Assembly: GCF_900129135.1 (NCBI RefSeq)
Contig: NZ_FQVI01000008.1
Span: 62,001 to 126,000 of the forward strand
Direction of reading: 5' to 3'
DNA length: 64,000 bases
From: Lactonifactor longoviformis DSM 17459
GTDB taxonomy: Bacteria; Bacillota; Clostridia; Lachnospirales; Lachnospiraceae
Shown here in pieces: positions 23,575 through 31,881 of the stretch. Both the position numbers and the translations under genes were made by a program. Numbering within the stretch: the stretch's first letter is position 1; each line of letters starts with the position of its first letter. The notes beneath the pieces are model-generated. The model saw only the letters and a program-made list of their open reading frames with translations. It was not told the origin of the DNA and did not search any database.

Positions 23575-24051
23575 TTGCAGGACGAAGTAAACGAAAAGAC
23601 CATAGCCCTTTACATCAAGACCGGGAAGCTGACCGCGCAGACGCTCCAAAAGGCAATGAAAGCCATACTGTCAAAGGGCAAAAAGCAGCTTGCAAAACCG
23701 CCACAGGGCAAGCAGAGCTTAAAGCAGCTTATGAAGCAGAACGCGGGCGTTTCCAACATTGAGATTACCGAGGGCAATATCAAAGCCTTTGAGAGTACGG
23801 CGAAAAAGTACGGTATCGACTTTGCGCTGAAAAAGGACGCGACGGAAAGCCCGCCCCGCTATCTGGTTTTCTTCAAGGGGCGGGACGCGGACGTGCTGAC
23901 CGCCGCCTTTAAGGAATTTTCCGCAAAAAAGCTGACACAGGAGAAAAAGCCCTCAATCCGAAAGCTGCTCTCTACCCTCAAAGAAGCTGCACAGGGCAAG
24001 AACGCGGAACGGGCAAAGGTCAAGAACAAAGACAGGGAGGTATCGCTATGA
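23575..24051 (+). CDS. pcfB: PcfB family (DUF3801) conjugation protein
   Basis: A 158-aa protein thought to work with the relaxosome or coupling protein in Gram-positive conjugation. It starts with TTG behind GGAGGACGCGACAAA. A helical N-terminus (IALYIKTGKLTAQTLQKAMK) leads to the core YGIDFALKKDATESPPRYLV with FFKGRDADVLTAAFKEF. The tail KKPSIRKLLSTLKEAAQGKN resembles the KPSI tails of the ICE-1 accessory proteins. The stop overlaps the ATG of virD4. Confidence 0.83.
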   Translation: MQDEVNEKTIALYIKTGKLTAQTLQKAMKAILSKGKKQLAKPPQGKQSLKQLMKQNAGVSNIEITEGNIKAFESTAKKYGIDFALKKDATESPPRYLVFFKGRDADVLTAAFKEFSAKKLTQEKKPSIRKLLSTLKEAAQGKNAERAKVKNKDREVSL

Positions 24052-25015
24052 AGCCGGAAATCAAGAAGCTGCTTATCTTAAATCTCCCGTATCTGCTCTT
24101 TGTCTGGCTCTTTGATAAAGTGGGCGCGGCTGTCCGGCTCTCCCCCGGCGCGGACGCGAGCGCAAAGCTGCTACATCTTGGGGACGGTTTTACCGCCGCC
24201 TTTTCCAGTATCGCGCCGAGCTTCCACCCGGCAGACTTAGCTTTAGGCATTGCGGGGGCGGTCATTGTCCGGCTGATTATCTACACCAAAGGCAAGAACG
24301 CGAAGAAATACCGCCGCGGGACAGAATACGGTTCGGCGCGTTGGGGCGGGGCTGACGACATAAAGCCGTACACCGACCCGGTATTTGAGAACAATATCCC
24401 CCTAACGCAGACGGAACGGCTTACCATGAACAGCCGCCCGAAGCAGCCGAAATACGCAAGAAACAAAAATATCCTTGTAATCGGCGGTTCCGGCAGCGGC
24501 AAGACCCGGTTCTTTGTGAAACCGTCGCTCATGCAATGTACGTCAAAGGATTTTCCAACGTCGTATATCGTCACTGACCCGAAAGGAACACTGATTTTGG
24601 AAACCGGGAAAATGTTACAGCGGTACAAATACCGTATCAAAGTGCTAAATACGATTAACTTCAAAAAATCCATGAAATACAATCCCTTTGCCTATCTGCG
24701 GAGCGAAAAGGACATTTTGAAGTTAGTCAATACCATTATCGCCAACACCAAAGGCGACGGGGAAAAATCCGGCGAGGATTTCTGGGTGAAAGCGGAAAAG
24801 CTCTACTACACCGCGCTAATCGGCTATATCTGGTATGAAGCCCCGGAGGACGAGAAGAACTTCACGACGCTGCTTGAAATGATAAATGCGTCGGAAGCCC
24901 GCGAGGACGACGAGGACTTCCAGAACCCGGTTGACCTCATGTTTGAACGTCTGGAAGAAAAAGACCCGGAGCATTTTGCAGTCAAGCAGTACAAAAAATA
25001 CAAACTTGCGGCGGG
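24048..25015 (+). pseudogene. virD4: virD4-like coupling protein gene, 5' part (ends at IME-A)
   Basis: Encodes the N-terminal 322 residues of a CD1115-type VirD4 coupling protein: membrane spans near residues 10-90, YGSARWGGADDIKPYTD, then Walker A GGSGSGKTRFFVKPSLM (about 145-160). Native sequence stops at KKYKLAAG; seven nucleotides later the reading frame runs into IME-A and ends at 25034. The matching 3' part is at 40713-41553, in frame across a GG core. The joined gene would be 1,809 bp (602 aa), the usual size. Transfer of ICE-2 should need excision of IME-A. Confidence 0.88.
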
Positions 25016-25021
25016 TGATAT

Positions 25022-25084
25022 ATGCTCTAAGTGACTTCTTAATCATGATTTTGTCATGGTTAGTGAAGCAATCACTTAGAGCAT
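25022..25084 (+). promoter_or_regulatory. Stem-loop between IME-A end and recombinase gene
   Basis: ATGCTCTAAGTGA (25022-25034) and TCACTTAGAGCAT (25072-25084) are a perfect 13-bp inverted repeat. The loop holds a second imperfect stem (ATCATGA/TCATGGT). A short T run follows, and the recombinase SD begins 9 nt later. It may block read-through from virD4 into the recombinase, or serve as a recombinase binding site. Confidence 0.6.
25029..25045 (+). repeat. IME-A left att arm
   Basis: AAGTGACTTCTTAATCA, 13 nt inside the GG core. It is matched in inverted orientation by the right-end arm at 40681-40696, allowing one gap and one mismatch. Confidence 0.6.
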
Positions 25085-25106
25085 TTTTGTTTCAGGAGGT
25101 ACAGCC

Positions 25107-26987
25107 ATGAGAAATGAAAAAATTACCCCACTGTACGAGCGCCTGAGCCGGGACGACGAGTTACAGGGCGAGAGCAATTCCATATCCAACCAAAAACAGA
25201 TGTTAGAGGATTTTGCCCGCCGGAATGGGCTGCCAAACCCTACGCACTTTACAGATGATGGTATCTCAGGCACCCGTTTTGACCGCCCCGGATTTTTGGC
25301 GATGATGGAGGAAGTGGAGGCAGGGCGTGTAGAGGCAATCGTCATCAAGGACATGAGCCGGTTGGGGCGCGACTATCTGAAGGTCGGTCAGGTCATGGAG
25401 GTTTTGCGGCAACGCGGTGTTCGTCTGATCGCCATCAACGACGGTGTGGACAGTCTGAAAGGCGATGACGATTTTACCCCATTCCGCAACATCATGAATG
25501 AATTTTACGCCCGTGATACCAGCAGGAAAATCCGTTCTGTGTTTAAGGCAAAAGGTATGAGCGGCAAGCACCTGACCGGCACTGTGATTTACGGCTACTT
25601 ATGGGACGAAAAACGGGAGCATTGGCTGGTAGATGAGGAAGCCGCCGAAGTGGTACGCCGTATCTTCTCCCTCACGCTGGAGGGATATGGGCCTTATCAG
25701 ATTGCCTGCAAATTATCCGCAGATCGGATTGAAATTCCCGTCGTACACCTTGCCCGCTTCAACGAGGGTGTGAACCGTTCAAAGCCGGTCAAAGACCCCT
25801 ATGGATGGGGATCATCTACCATCGTGAACATTTTGAAAAAACGAGAGTATTTGGGGCACACCATCAATTTCAAGACCCGCAAGCACTTTAAGGACAAGAA
25901 AAGCCACTATGTTTCTGAGGACGAGTGGACGATCTTTGAGAATACCCATGAAGCCATTATCGACCAGCAGACCTTTGATCTGGTGCAGAAAATCCGCAGC
26001 AATGTACGGCGTTATCCAAACGGCTGGGGCGAAGCAGCTCCCCTCACAGGCTTACTCTATTGTGCCGATTGTGGCGGCAAGATGTATGTCCACCGCACCA
26101 ACAATGGCAAGCGGATTTCTCAATATACCTGTTCCAATTATACCAAAGTTCCGTGTGGGACACTATGCCTTACACAACACCGTATCAATGAGAGTGCTGT
26201 TCTGACATTGGTTTCCGACACACTCCGGGCTATCGCTGAATATTCGAGAAATGACCGGACGGAATTTATTCACACTGTTCAGGAGACGCAGGTTGCTCAA
26301 CAGAGTGCCGATATATCGAAAAAGCGCAGGCATCTGGCTACTGCCCAAAAGAGAGCCGGAGAACTGGAAAAACTGATTTGCAAAATCTATGAGGATAACG
26401 CCCTCGGCAAGCTGCCGGATACACGATATAAGGCGCTTGATGCACAGTATGCCAAAGAGCAGGACGCACTTGAGATTGAAATTGCGGAGTTGGAAAAGGC
26501 TGTTACCGGCTATGAGCAGAGCCAGAAATCAGCAGAGAAATTTATAGCCCTGATTGATAAGTACGAGAATTTTGACACGCTGACAAATACCATGCTCAAC
26601 GAGTTTGTAGAGAAAATCCTTGTCCATGAACGCTCCCGAAAAGGCAGTCAGGATACCACGCAGGAAATTGAAATCTACTTTAATTTTTTAGGACGCTATA
26701 TTCCACCATCCTTACAGCCGGTTCCTTTAACCCCAGAGGAACAGGAAGAATTGCGGAAAAGAGAAGAACGCAAGGACAGGCTCCATCAGAACTATTTGAA
26801 GCGGAAAGCCAGCGGCGCACAGAAACGGTATGAGGACAAAATCAAGGCGAAGAAAAAAGCGGAAATGGACGCTAAGAAAGCCCTGATCCGGGCTGAGGAT
26901 ATGAAAAAAGGTGTTTTTTCTACTATCGGGCAGCTACCAAAAGAAGAACCGCGCAAAGGCAGCATAGCAGCCAGCGCAGCAGTCTAA
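25107..26987 (+). CDS. Large serine recombinase of IME-A
   Basis: A 626-aa site-specific recombinase of the TnpX/resolvase family. The catalytic serine is S14 in LYERLSRDDELQGESNSISN. Next come DGISGTRFDRPGFLAMMEEV and IVIKDMSRLGRDYLKVGQVM (the conserved Arg region). The recombinase domain has a zinc-ribbon (LLYCADCGGKMYV) and a long coiled coil. A basic C-terminal tail is longer than in the IME-B enzyme. It would excise IME-A at GG and so repair virD4. The SD CAGGAGG is well placed and directly behind the end stem-loop. Confidence 0.93.
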   Translation: MRNEKITPLYERLSRDDELQGESNSISNQKQMLEDFARRNGLPNPTHFTDDGISGTRFDRPGFLAMMEEVEAGRVEAIVIKDMSRLGRDYLKVGQVMEVLRQRGVRLIAINDGVDSLKGDDDFTPFRNIMNEFYARDTSRKIRSVFKAKGMSGKHLTGTVIYGYLWDEKREHWLVDEEAAEVVRRIFSLTLEGYGPYQIACKLSADRIEIPVVHLARFNEGVNRSKPVKDPYGWGSSTIVNILKKREYLGHTINFKTRKHFKDKKSHYVSEDEWTIFENTHEAIIDQQTFDLVQKIRSNVRRYPNGWGEAAPLTGLLYCADCGGKMYVHRTNNGKRISQYTCSNYTKVPCGTLCLTQHRINESAVLTLVSDTLRAIAEYSRNDRTEFIHTVQETQVAQQSADISKKRRHLATAQKRAGELEKLICKIYEDNALGKLPDTRYKALDAQYAKEQDALEIEIAELEKAVTGYEQSQKSAEKFIALIDKYENFDTLTNTMLNEFVEKILVHERSRKGSQDTTQEIEIYFNFLGRYIPPSLQPVPLTPEEQEELRKREERKDRLHQNYLKRKASGAQKRYEDKIKAKKKAEMDAKKALIRAEDMKKGVFSTIGQLPKEEPRKGSIAASAAV

Positions 26988-27013
26988 TCATCACGGAGCA
27001 AAGGAGCATGAAT

Positions 27014-27367
27014 ATGAGTAAGTTGACTTACATTCGTTGTGGAGATTATGATATACCCAACCTAAAACTTTCTGAACAGCCGGAAACTTCTATCGGCAAG
27101 TACGGCAGGATGCGAAAGTCCTACCTGAAGGAACACCGTCCTATTCTCTACAACCAACTGCTGATGAGCGAGAAACTGTATCCGCACCTGTTAGAGATTG
27201 ATTGGACAGCGCAGGAGCGCGTGGACACCATGTTGCCTCACATGATGGAGGCTGCGGGTGTCACTGAGGAACTGAAAGCCTGTGATCCTATGCGCTGGGT
27301 AGGACTGATGAACACATTAACGGCACAGATTGAGGAAATTTTAATCAGGGAACTGATTTGCAGTTGA
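27014..27367 (+). CDS. tnpV: TnpV-like transposon protein
   Basis: A 117-aa protein: MSKLTYIRCGDYDIPNLKLS, IGKYGRMRKSYLKEHRPIL, EELKACDPMRWVGLMNTLTA. This closely matches TnpV, the small protein of Tn4451-type mobilizable elements; its role is not settled. The start was placed at the second ATG (27014), 7 nt behind AAAGGAG, because the first is too close to the SD. It lies directly downstream of the recombinase. Confidence 0.83.
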   Translation: MSKLTYIRCGDYDIPNLKLSEQPETSIGKYGRMRKSYLKEHRPILYNQLLMSEKLYPHLLEIDWTAQERVDTMLPHMMEAAGVTEELKACDPMRWVGLMNTLTAQIEEILIRELICS

Positions 27368-27383
27368 ATGGGAGGTGTGGGAA

Positions 27384-27683
27384 ATGCTGACCTTTGAAAA
27401 GGTTCTGGAAGTGTTTCAGGCATATCTGGATGATGATCCTCTGTATGAGGTGGTGCAGACCAGCCACGGTTATACATTGATGGCATGGGAACCTCACCGG
27501 AATGACTGGTACAGCGCCGAAATACAGAAAACTCCGGAGGATTTGCGAAACGCCTTGCTGGATACATACGCCAACTTTCTGGAAGATAAGATTACCGGAA
27601 ATGACCGCGATCTGACTGTGACAGAAACCGGAGAAATCCAGCAGAGGTGCCGGGAACTTTGGGAAAAGTGCCGGGAAACTTGA
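27384..27683 (+). CDS. Hypothetical protein of IME-A
   Basis: A 99-aa acidic protein: MLTFEKVLEVFQAYLDDDPL, YEVVQTSHGYTLMAWEPHRN, then a helical C-terminus rich in Glu and Arg. No motif was recognised. The SD GGGAGGTG supports the ATG at 27384, and it follows TnpV by 16 bp on the same strand, which suggests co-transcription with the recombinase. It converges on the XRE gene at 27711. Confidence 0.65.
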   Translation: MLTFEKVLEVFQAYLDDDPLYEVVQTSHGYTLMAWEPHRNDWYSAEIQKTPEDLRNALLDTYANFLEDKITGNDRDLTVTETGEIQQRCRELWEKCRET

Positions 27684-27710
27684 TATAGAAACGCCAGAAG
27701 GAGGCCGCGA

Positions 27711-28079
27711 TTATGCGTCCTCCTTCTGCTTCGCAGTCTGTTCCATTTTGAGCGCCCCGTCTATGGCACCTTCGATAATCGGCAGGTATTCTTCAGGGCA
27801 AAGCTTCAGCTTGTGGCTGACTCGTTGCCGCTGTTCGCTTTCTTCCCGCATGATCTCCGGGTTAAAATACCGTTCCACGGGAAGTCCGCAGACCTTAATC
27901 AACTGGATCATCACAGGCAGGCTCGGAATCGCACCTTGATTCTCAATGTTGGCAAGATACCGCCATTCAATCCCAACCATTTCTGCCAATGTTTTTCGTG
28001 CCAGACGCTTTGCCTCTCGTGCGGCTTTGACATCTGCGCCGAAGGTTTCAAAACCGGGACAATCTTCAACTTTCGCCAT
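27711..28079 (-). CDS. XRE-family transcriptional regulator
   Basis: A 122-aa protein with a Cro/CI helix-turn-helix at about residues 13-70: FGADVKAAREAKRLARKTLA, EMVGIEWRYLANIENQGAIP. The extra C-terminal part (LCPEEYLPIIEGAIDGAL) may be for dimerisation. It is divergent from the wHTH, response-regulator and kinase genes, with which it shares a 144-bp promoter region, so it may repress them or itself. Confidence 0.83.
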   Translation of the reverse strand: MAKVEDCPGFETFGADVKAAREAKRLARKTLAEMVGIEWRYLANIENQGAIPSLPVMIQLIKVCGLPVERYFNPEIMREESEQRQRVSHKLKLCPEEYLPIIEGAIDGALKMEQTAKQKEDA

Positions 28080-28174
28080 ATAACATCACCCAGTTACATT
28101 GTATAATTCATACTTTGCCTGTGGAATGTTGCTATATGCAGGTTGGTTGAAGTTTATAATTCACATTCCGTTTC

Positions 28175-28203
28175 TTGCATTGTTCGAGAAAGAGAACTAT
28201 AAT
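28175..28203 (+). promoter_or_regulatory. Sigma-A-type promoter for the 28224 operon
   Basis: TTGCAT and TATAAT with a 17-bp spacer, 20 bp upstream of the wHTH start codon. Other TATAAT-like hexamers in this intergenic region could serve the divergent XRE gene. Confidence 0.65.
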
Positions 28204-28223
28204 GTACTCTGTGGAGGTGCGAA

Positions 28224-28412
28224 ATGGACTATATGACATTGAAAGAGGCCGCCGAGAAATGGGGCGTGACACCTCGTAGGGTAAATTATTATTGTGCCGG
28301 TGGGCGTATCCCCGGCGCTGTGAAAATGGCCGGTGTTTGGCTGCTCCCTAAAACTGCGGAGAAGCCGCTTGATGGCCGGACAAAACAAGGAAAGGAACTA
28401 CGCCATGAATAA
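28224..28412 (+). CDS. Small winged-HTH (MerR/excisionase-like) protein
   Basis: A 62-aa DNA-binding protein: MDYMTLKEAAEKWGVTPRRV with NYYCAGGRIPGAVKMAGVWL LP, the pattern of excisionase-type helix-turn-helix proteins with a wing. It overlaps the response regulator start by 8 bp and so is translated with it. It could regulate the two-component operon or help the recombinase choose direction; the operon position favours the first. Confidence 0.78.
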   Translation: MDYMTLKEAAEKWGVTPRRVNYYCAGGRIPGAVKMAGVWLLPKTAEKPLDGRTKQGKELRHE

Positions 28413-29097
28413 AATTTTGATTATAGATGATGACAGAGAACTGTGCGCTTTGATTAAACGCAGCGTACAATCGGAACATATAGAAGCCGATTTTTGTAAT
28501 ACCGGAAAAGAGGGCTTGCAGAAATTAAAAGAGCAGGAGTATCAGCTTGTGGTGCTGGATGTGATGATGCCCGGTATGGATGGCTTTGAAACGCTGGAAG
28601 AAATCCGCAAAGAGAACAGCCTGCCGATTTTGATGTTTACATCCAAAAATGACAGCATTTCTAAAGTGCGGGGCTTACGGGCCGGGGCGGACGATTATCT
28701 GACAAAACCGTTTGATATGGACGAACTGATTGCCCGTATTGCGTCCCTCATTCGCCGCTACACCCGCTTTAATCATCAAGCCGGAGCTGTGCAAAAACTG
28801 GATTTTGATGGATTGCAAATTGACCTTGAAAATCGTTCTGTTACGACGGAAAATGGCACTTTTGAACTTCCACCAAAGGAATTTGATCTGCTCCTGTACT
28901 GCGCAAAGCATCAAGGAAAAATTTTGACAAAACAGCAGATTTATGAGGAAGTTTGGGGCGAAGAATATTTCTATGATGACAGTAACATTATGGCGATTAT
29001 CAGCCGGCTTCGTAAAAAATTAGAAGTCAATCCTTCAAGCCCAAAGTATATCCAAACGGTCAAAGGGATTGGCTACCGCTTTAATAAGGAGGTATAG
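28405..29097 (+). CDS. OmpR-family response regulator
   Basis: A 230-aa two-component regulator. Receiver domain (1-120): acidic pocket IDDDRE, phospho-acceptor D52 in VVLDVMMPG, Thr in LMFTSKN, Lys in LTKPFD. C-terminal winged helix (about 130-228): FELPPKEFDLLLYCAKHQ, YIQTVKGIGYRF. The SD AAGGAAC is moderate. It is followed by its kinase and probably activates the ABC transporter operon through the GCAAGGTT repeats at 30076. The set resembles lantibiotic or bacitracin resistance systems of Clostridia. Confidence 0.93.
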   Translation: MNKILIIDDDRELCALIKRSVQSEHIEADFCNTGKEGLQKLKEQEYQLVVLDVMMPGMDGFETLEEIRKENSLPILMFTSKNDSISKVRGLRAGADDYLTKPFDMDELIARIASLIRRYTRFNHQAGAVQKLDFDGLQIDLENRSVTTENGTFELPPKEFDLLLYCAKHQGKILTKQQIYEEVWGEEYFYDDSNIMAIISRLRKKLEVNPSSPKYIQTVKGIGYRFNKEV

Positions 29098-29102
29098 CCA
29101 AT

Positions 29103-30020
29103 ATGGAAATCATCGTTTTCTTGTCCATTGTGATTGCTGTTGTGGCTGTGCTGACTTCCATCGTTCTCGTTCGGCGCGTAAAAAAACAAATCGCAGAAAT
29201 GACCGATGTGCTGGTTGATGTGAAAAACGGAAATGGCAACCGGCGTATTCTGTCTGCAACAAATGAATTGACAGCACCTCTTGCCTATGAAATCAATGAG
29301 ATTGTTGTGTCCTATGAAAGCAGACTTTCAACTGTACGGCAGACAGAAGAAACCAACCGCCAGCTTATGACGAGCCTTTCCCATGATGTTCGGACACCCC
29401 TTACCACTCTGATTGGGTATCTTGACGCTGCACACAAAGGACTGGTCACAGGAAAAGACCGGGATGATTATATTGAAACCGCCCGACGGAAAGCCCATGA
29501 TCTGAAAGAATATATTGATGTGCTCTTTGACTGGTTCAAGTTAAATTCCAATGAGTTTGCTTTGGAAATCCAGAGCGTTGAGGCCGCAGAGCTGACAAGA
29601 AATATCCTGATTGACTGGATACCGATTTTTGAGGATAAACAGGTTGATTATGACATTGATATTCCCGAACAGCCTGTCCGGGTAAGATTGGATATGGACA
29701 GCTATATGAGGATCGTCAACAATCTCATTCAAAATGTAATCGCTCACAGCCATGCAGACAAAATCAAAATTGTCCTGTCAAAGAAGGAAAATAACATGGA
29801 GCTGCTGCTGGCGGATAATGGAGTAGGAATTGAGAAAGACGATTTGAAACACATATTTGAACGGCTTTATAAGTGTGATAAAGGACGCTCCGAAAAAGGA
29901 AGCGGACTTGGTCTTTCTATTGTCCATCAGCTTGTAGAAAAGATGGGTGGAAGCATAACAGTTGAAAGCTTTCCGGGAGAAGGAACTGAATTTATGTTGC
30001 TTTTTCCTTTGGAGATTTAA
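29103..30020 (+). CDS. Sensor histidine kinase
   Basis: A 305-aa kinase with one N-terminal membrane span (IVFLSIVIAVVAVLTSIVLV) and no large extracellular sensor. The phospho-accepting H94 lies in SLSHDVRTPLTTLIGYLDAA. The ATPase domain has N-box IVNNLIQNVIAHS, DNGVGIEKDD (G1) and GSGLGLSIVHQL (G2). The lack of an external domain suggests it senses through its membrane part or through the ABC transporter, as in related immunity systems (inference). It is 5 bp downstream of the regulator. Confidence 0.92.
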   Translation: MEIIVFLSIVIAVVAVLTSIVLVRRVKKQIAEMTDVLVDVKNGNGNRRILSATNELTAPLAYEINEIVVSYESRLSTVRQTEETNRQLMTSLSHDVRTPLTTLIGYLDAAHKGLVTGKDRDDYIETARRKAHDLKEYIDVLFDWFKLNSNEFALEIQSVEAAELTRNILIDWIPIFEDKQVDYDIDIPEQPVRVRLDMDSYMRIVNNLIQNVIAHSHADKIKIVLSKKENNMELLLADNGVGIEKDDLKHIFERLYKCDKGRSEKGSGLGLSIVHQLVEKMGGSITVESFPGEGTEFMLLFPLEI

Positions 30021-30075
30021 GCGGGTTCCCGTCTTTATGGCGGGAACCTTTGTCATTTTTGCCGGATTTCAAATT

Positions 30076-30119
30076 GCAAGGTTAATGCAAGGTTGCGGCA
30101 AGGTTAATGCAAGGTTGGC
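30076..30119 (+). promoter_or_regulatory. Four 11-bp direct repeats, likely response-regulator sites
   Basis: GCAAGGTT recurs at 30076, 30087, 30098 and 30109, exactly one helical turn apart, ending just before a TAGAAT -10-like hexamer. No good -35 is present, which fits an activator-dependent promoter. The ABC transporter operon begins at 30156. Confidence 0.7.
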
Positions 30120-30155
30120 GTGATAGAATACCTTACAGAACAGGAGGTTTTGAAT

Positions 30156-31082
30156 ATGGATACAAATTACATCATTGAAACAAAAAATCTGACGAAGCAA
30201 TATGGCTCACAAAAGAGTGTGGCTGACTTAAATATCCATGTGAAGCGTGGGAGAATTTATGGTCTGCTGGGCAGAAACGGAGCCGGAAAAACCACTACCA
30301 TGAAAATGCTGTTGGGCTTAACGAAGCCGACTTCCGGGGAGGTCAAAATCTGGGGGAAACCCTTGCAGGGGAATGAAAAGAAATTGCTGCCCCGTATTGG
30401 TAGCTTGATTGAGTCTCCCGGCTTTTATCCCAATCTGACCGGCACAGAGAACCTGCGTATCTTTGCTACCCTGCGGGGCGTACCAAACAATCATGCCATC
30501 AAAGATGTTCTGGATCTGGTAGGACTGCCTTACAAAGATAAAAAGCTCTTTTCACAGTATTCTCTTGGTATGAAGCAGCGGCTTGCCATCGCCCTTGCCG
30601 TTATGCACGATCCAGAACTTTTAATTTTGGATGAGCCGATCAACGGTCTCGATCCTATCGGTATTGCAGAAGTACGCTCCTTTATTCGGGAGCTTTGCGA
30701 CGCAAGAGGAAAAACCATTTTGATTTCCAGTCACATTCTTTCGGAGATTTCCTTGCTGGCTGACGATATTGGAATTATCGACCACGGCGCATTGCTGGAA
30801 GAAGAAAGCCTTGCTGAACTGGAGCAAAAAAGCAGTAAGCATATCCGGTTTACACTCTCTGATACTGCACAGGCGGCAAGAATTTTGGAACGCAATTTCC
30901 ATGAAAACCATTTTTCCATACAGGACGACCACAATCTGCGCCTGCACAACCTTGATCTGCCTGTGGGGAAAATTGTAACTGCCTTTGTAGAAAACGGATT
31001 GGAGGTATCGGAGGCGCATACCTGTGAAGAAAGTCTTGAAGATTACTTCAAGCGTGTGACAGGGGGCGAAGGAATTGCTTAA
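30156..31082 (+). CDS. ABC transporter ATP-binding protein, lantibiotic-immunity type
   Basis: A 308-aa ATPase. Walker A is GRNGAGKTT (residues 39-47), the signature region is FSQYSLGMKQRLAIALAV, Walker B is LLILDEPINGLD, and the switch His is in ILISSHILSEI. The order ATPase plus two permeases (LanF, LanE, LanG pattern) suggests removal of membrane-active peptides such as lantibiotics. The start was chosen at the ATG 8 nt behind AGGAGG. It overlaps the first permease by 8 bp. Confidence 0.9.
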   Translation: MDTNYIIETKNLTKQYGSQKSVADLNIHVKRGRIYGLLGRNGAGKTTTMKMLLGLTKPTSGEVKIWGKPLQGNEKKLLPRIGSLIESPGFYPNLTGTENLRIFATLRGVPNNHAIKDVLDLVGLPYKDKKLFSQYSLGMKQRLAIALAVMHDPELLILDEPINGLDPIGIAEVRSFIRELCDARGKTILISSHILSEISLLADDIGIIDHGALLEEESLAELEQKSSKHIRFTLSDTAQAARILERNFHENHFSIQDDHNLRLHNLDLPVGKIVTAFVENGLEVSEAHTCEESLEDYFKRVTGGEGIA

Positions 31083-31869
31083 ACTAATCAAATGCGAATT
31101 TTTGAAATTAAAACGGAAGCCCTTGGTATTTATTTCTCTGCTGCTTTCTGTTTTCATGCCATTGGCTTATGCTTTCTTTCTGGCAGATGTAAACACTGAT
31201 GTGGATGCTGTAAATGGAGTGATGTCCAGCCTGTTCCAGCTCAGTGCTTATTTGCTTTTGATGCCGCTCCTTGTGATACTGGCTTCCAATCTGCTGTTTG
31301 AGGAGCTGGACAATGACACACTAAAAAACCTTGTTACCATACCGATAAACAGAACCAAGTTGGTGCTGTCCAAGATGCTGGTTTTGCTATTGTTTGCCGT
31401 TGGCTTTATGGCAGTTGGAGGATTGGTAAATCTTGCGGTTTTGCTGTTTCAGGGCTGGGAGCCGGTTGGGTTTTGGACCTTGTTTGGCGTTGGGATAGAA
31501 GAAGGGCTGATTATGTGGGTAGGCGCACTTCCATGTATCCTGCTCGTTGTTCTTCTTAATAAAAACTATATCGTGTCGGTCGTGATTACCTTTTTCTATA
31601 CGACTGCAAATTATATCCTTTCGATGAGCGATGCGTTCCTCACACAGCCTTTTGGTTTGAATATCGGAACCCTGTTTCCGGGACCGCTGGCTTTCCGCTG
31701 GACCTTCCAATTTTATGACCAAAGCCAGACCAGTGCGGAATTGGCAGACTTGTTGGAACGGATCAGTCCGTATTTTCTGAATGGTGTTCAGGTGTTCGGT
31801 GTGATTGTTGGGGAAGCCGTTGTATTTCTTGCGCTGATTGCGTTGGTTTACCGGCGCCAGGAAATCTAA
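31075..31869 (+). CDS. ABC-2 type permease (LanE/MutE-like)
   Basis: A 264-aa membrane protein with about six spans, among them FISLLLSVFMPLAYAFFLAD and YIVSVVITFFYTTANYIL. The cytoplasmic motif LFEELDNDTLKNLVTIPINR is typical of ABC-2 permeases of the immunity type. Translation starts at TTG inside the end of the ATPase gene, which implies coupling. It pairs with the next permease to form the membrane part of the exporter. Confidence 0.87.
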   Translation: MLKLIKCEFLKLKRKPLVFISLLLSVFMPLAYAFFLADVNTDVDAVNGVMSSLFQLSAYLLLMPLLVILASNLLFEELDNDTLKNLVTIPINRTKLVLSKMLVLLLFAVGFMAVGGLVNLAVLLFQGWEPVGFWTLFGVGIEEGLIMWVGALPCILLVVLLNKNYIVSVVITFFYTTANYILSMSDAFLTQPFGLNIGTLFPGPLAFRWTFQFYDQSQTSAELADLLERISPYFLNGVQVFGVIVGEAVVFLALIALVYRRQEI

Positions 31870-31881
31870 GGGGGTGTAATT

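Noticed and set aside
25016-25034. Truncated VirD4 as a functional short protein
   Set aside because: The frame reads only DICSK beyond the break and lacks Walker B and all downstream motor parts; it is an interrupted gene.
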